Origin: Methanomicrobia archaeon
GTDB lineage: Archaea > Halobacteriota > Syntropharchaeia > Alkanophagales > Methanospirareceae
Length of the DNA stretch: 12,735 nucleotides
Reading direction: 5' to 3'
NCBI GenBank assembly: GCA_016928455.1
Contig: JAFGKP010000092.1
Coordinates: 1-12,735 of the forward strand
Positions within the stretch are counted from its first letter, which is position 1; each line of letters opens with the position of its first letter. Below are positions 12,107-12,735 of the stretch, piece after piece. The translations under genes and the position numbers were made by a program. The notes beneath the pieces are model-generated. The model was not told where the DNA came from and made no database searches. It worked only from the letters and a program-made list of their open reading frames with translations.

Positions 12107-12735
12107 ATGGGACGCGTGTTGGTAATCGGGGGCGGTATCGCGGGAATACAGGCGGCGCTGGATCTCGGCGATCGCGGCCACGAGGTCTATTTGGTGGAGA
12201 AGAAGCCATCCATCGGTGGCCGGATGGCACAACTGGACAAGACCTTCCCCACGAACGACTGCTCCATCTGCATCCTCGCTCCCAAAATGCTCGAATGCTT
12301 CGGACATCCAAACGTAACGGTCATAACGAACGCGGAAGTAATGGGCCTGGAGGGCGCGGCGGGGAACTTTACCGCGCGTATCGTGAAGAAGCCGCGGTAC
12401 GTGGACGAGTACAAATGCACCGGCTGTGGGCGCTGTGTACTGGCCTGTCGGCTCAAAGCGCGGTATCCGGACGAATTCAATATGAATCTGGGCAAACGAC
12501 CGGCTATATCGCTCTATTTCATACAGGCCGTGCCCCGCGTCGCGATCATTGACGACGAGCACTGTCTCATGCTCACGAAGGGTAAATGCGGTAAATCGCC
12601 GCCCTGCGTCGAAGCCTGTGGGCCGGATGCGATCGATTTCGAGCAGCAGCCGGAAGAACTTGAGCTCGACGTGGATGCGATCATCGTGGCCACGGGCTAT
12701 GATTTCGCCGATCCCACACAGTTCAAAGAGTACGG
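12107..12735 (+). CDS. hdrA: Heterodisulfide reductase subunit A, second copy, 3' end outside window
   Basis: About 209 residues are visible. They start with the FAD fold (VIGGGIAGIQAALDL, then IGGRMAQLDKTFPTNDCSIC with C52 and C55), followed by the inserted ferredoxin (C104/107/110/114, then Cys residues at CGKSPPCVEACGPDAI) and the return to the FAD domain (IIVATGY). Unlike module 2 of the first HdrA, it lacks the N-terminal cluster domain and has the inserted ferredoxin, like HdrA/QmoA proteins of sulfate reducers and some ANME. GGAGGTG (12092-12098) is an ideal ribosome site for the ATG at 12107, one base after the preceding stop. It is the third gene of the operon. Confidence 0.93.
   Translation, partial: MGRVLVIGGGIAGIQAALDLGDRGHEVYLVEKKPSIGGRMAQLDKTFPTNDCSICILAPKMLECFGHPNVTVITNAEVMGLEGAAGNFTARIVKKPRYVDEYKCTGCGRCVLACRLKARYPDEFNMNLGKRPAISLYFIQAVPRVAIIDDEHCLMLTKGKCGKSPPCVEACGPDAIDFEQQPEELELDVDAIIVATGYDFADPTQFKEY

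Overview
The window reads as archaeal DNA. Genes are preceded by TATA boxes about 25 bases before the inferred transcript start, neither tRNA gene encodes its CCA end, and there is an archaeal nascent-polypeptide-associated complex (NAC) gene, an archaeal DHH/RecJ-like nuclease and a heterodisulfide reductase (Hdr) gene cluster. The multi-domain Hdr proteins with no hydrogenase beside them resemble the methanogen / ANME / Archaeoglobus branch of Euryarchaeota. An ANME-1 or Syntrophoarchaeia-type organism is my best guess, but that is inference from gene content.

The window has two halves of different character. Bases 1 to about 4255 are an AT-richer accessory region made of broken and duplicated pieces. 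It holds a truncated UDP-glucose dehydrogenase start joined in frame to an antitoxin-like gene (minus strand), a MntA/HepT (MNT-HEPN) toxin-antitoxin pair, a VapB antitoxin with a VapC toxin cut off after about 14 residues, and an intact AbiEi/AbiEii pair. Between these modules lie repeated fragments: copies of the ugd-like promoter/leader, two copies of the 3' end of an unrecognised membrane-protein gene, and four copies of a hairpin repeat. A ~64-base near-identical direct repeat flanks the abiE operon. The region ends 2 bases from a tRNA-Val gene, a classic kind of boundary for accessory DNA.

Bases 4257 to 7686 look like conserved core: tRNA-Val, then a tightly coupled NAC-NAD kinase pair (the stop TGA is followed directly by the ATG), a PRC-barrel protein whose stop codon lies inside the convergent tRNA-Arg gene, and a DHH/DHHA1 nuclease divergent from tRNA-Arg.

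Bases 7751 to the right edge are one Hdr operon. A 904-residue protein contains two HdrA modules in one chain. A 540-residue protein fuses MvhD, HdrC and HdrB-like (two CCG domain) parts. A second, separate HdrA begins at 12107 and runs off the window. Together they would supply FAD, many iron-sulfur clusters and a [2Fe-2S] MvhD docking subunit for a cytoplasmic electron-bifurcating or -confurcating complex whose outside partners are not in the window. Two features deserve attention. The cluster-binding cysteine motif is present in HdrA module 1 but erased in module 2. The first CCG domain of the HdrB part has Gly374 where the last Cys of its CxxC motif is expected.
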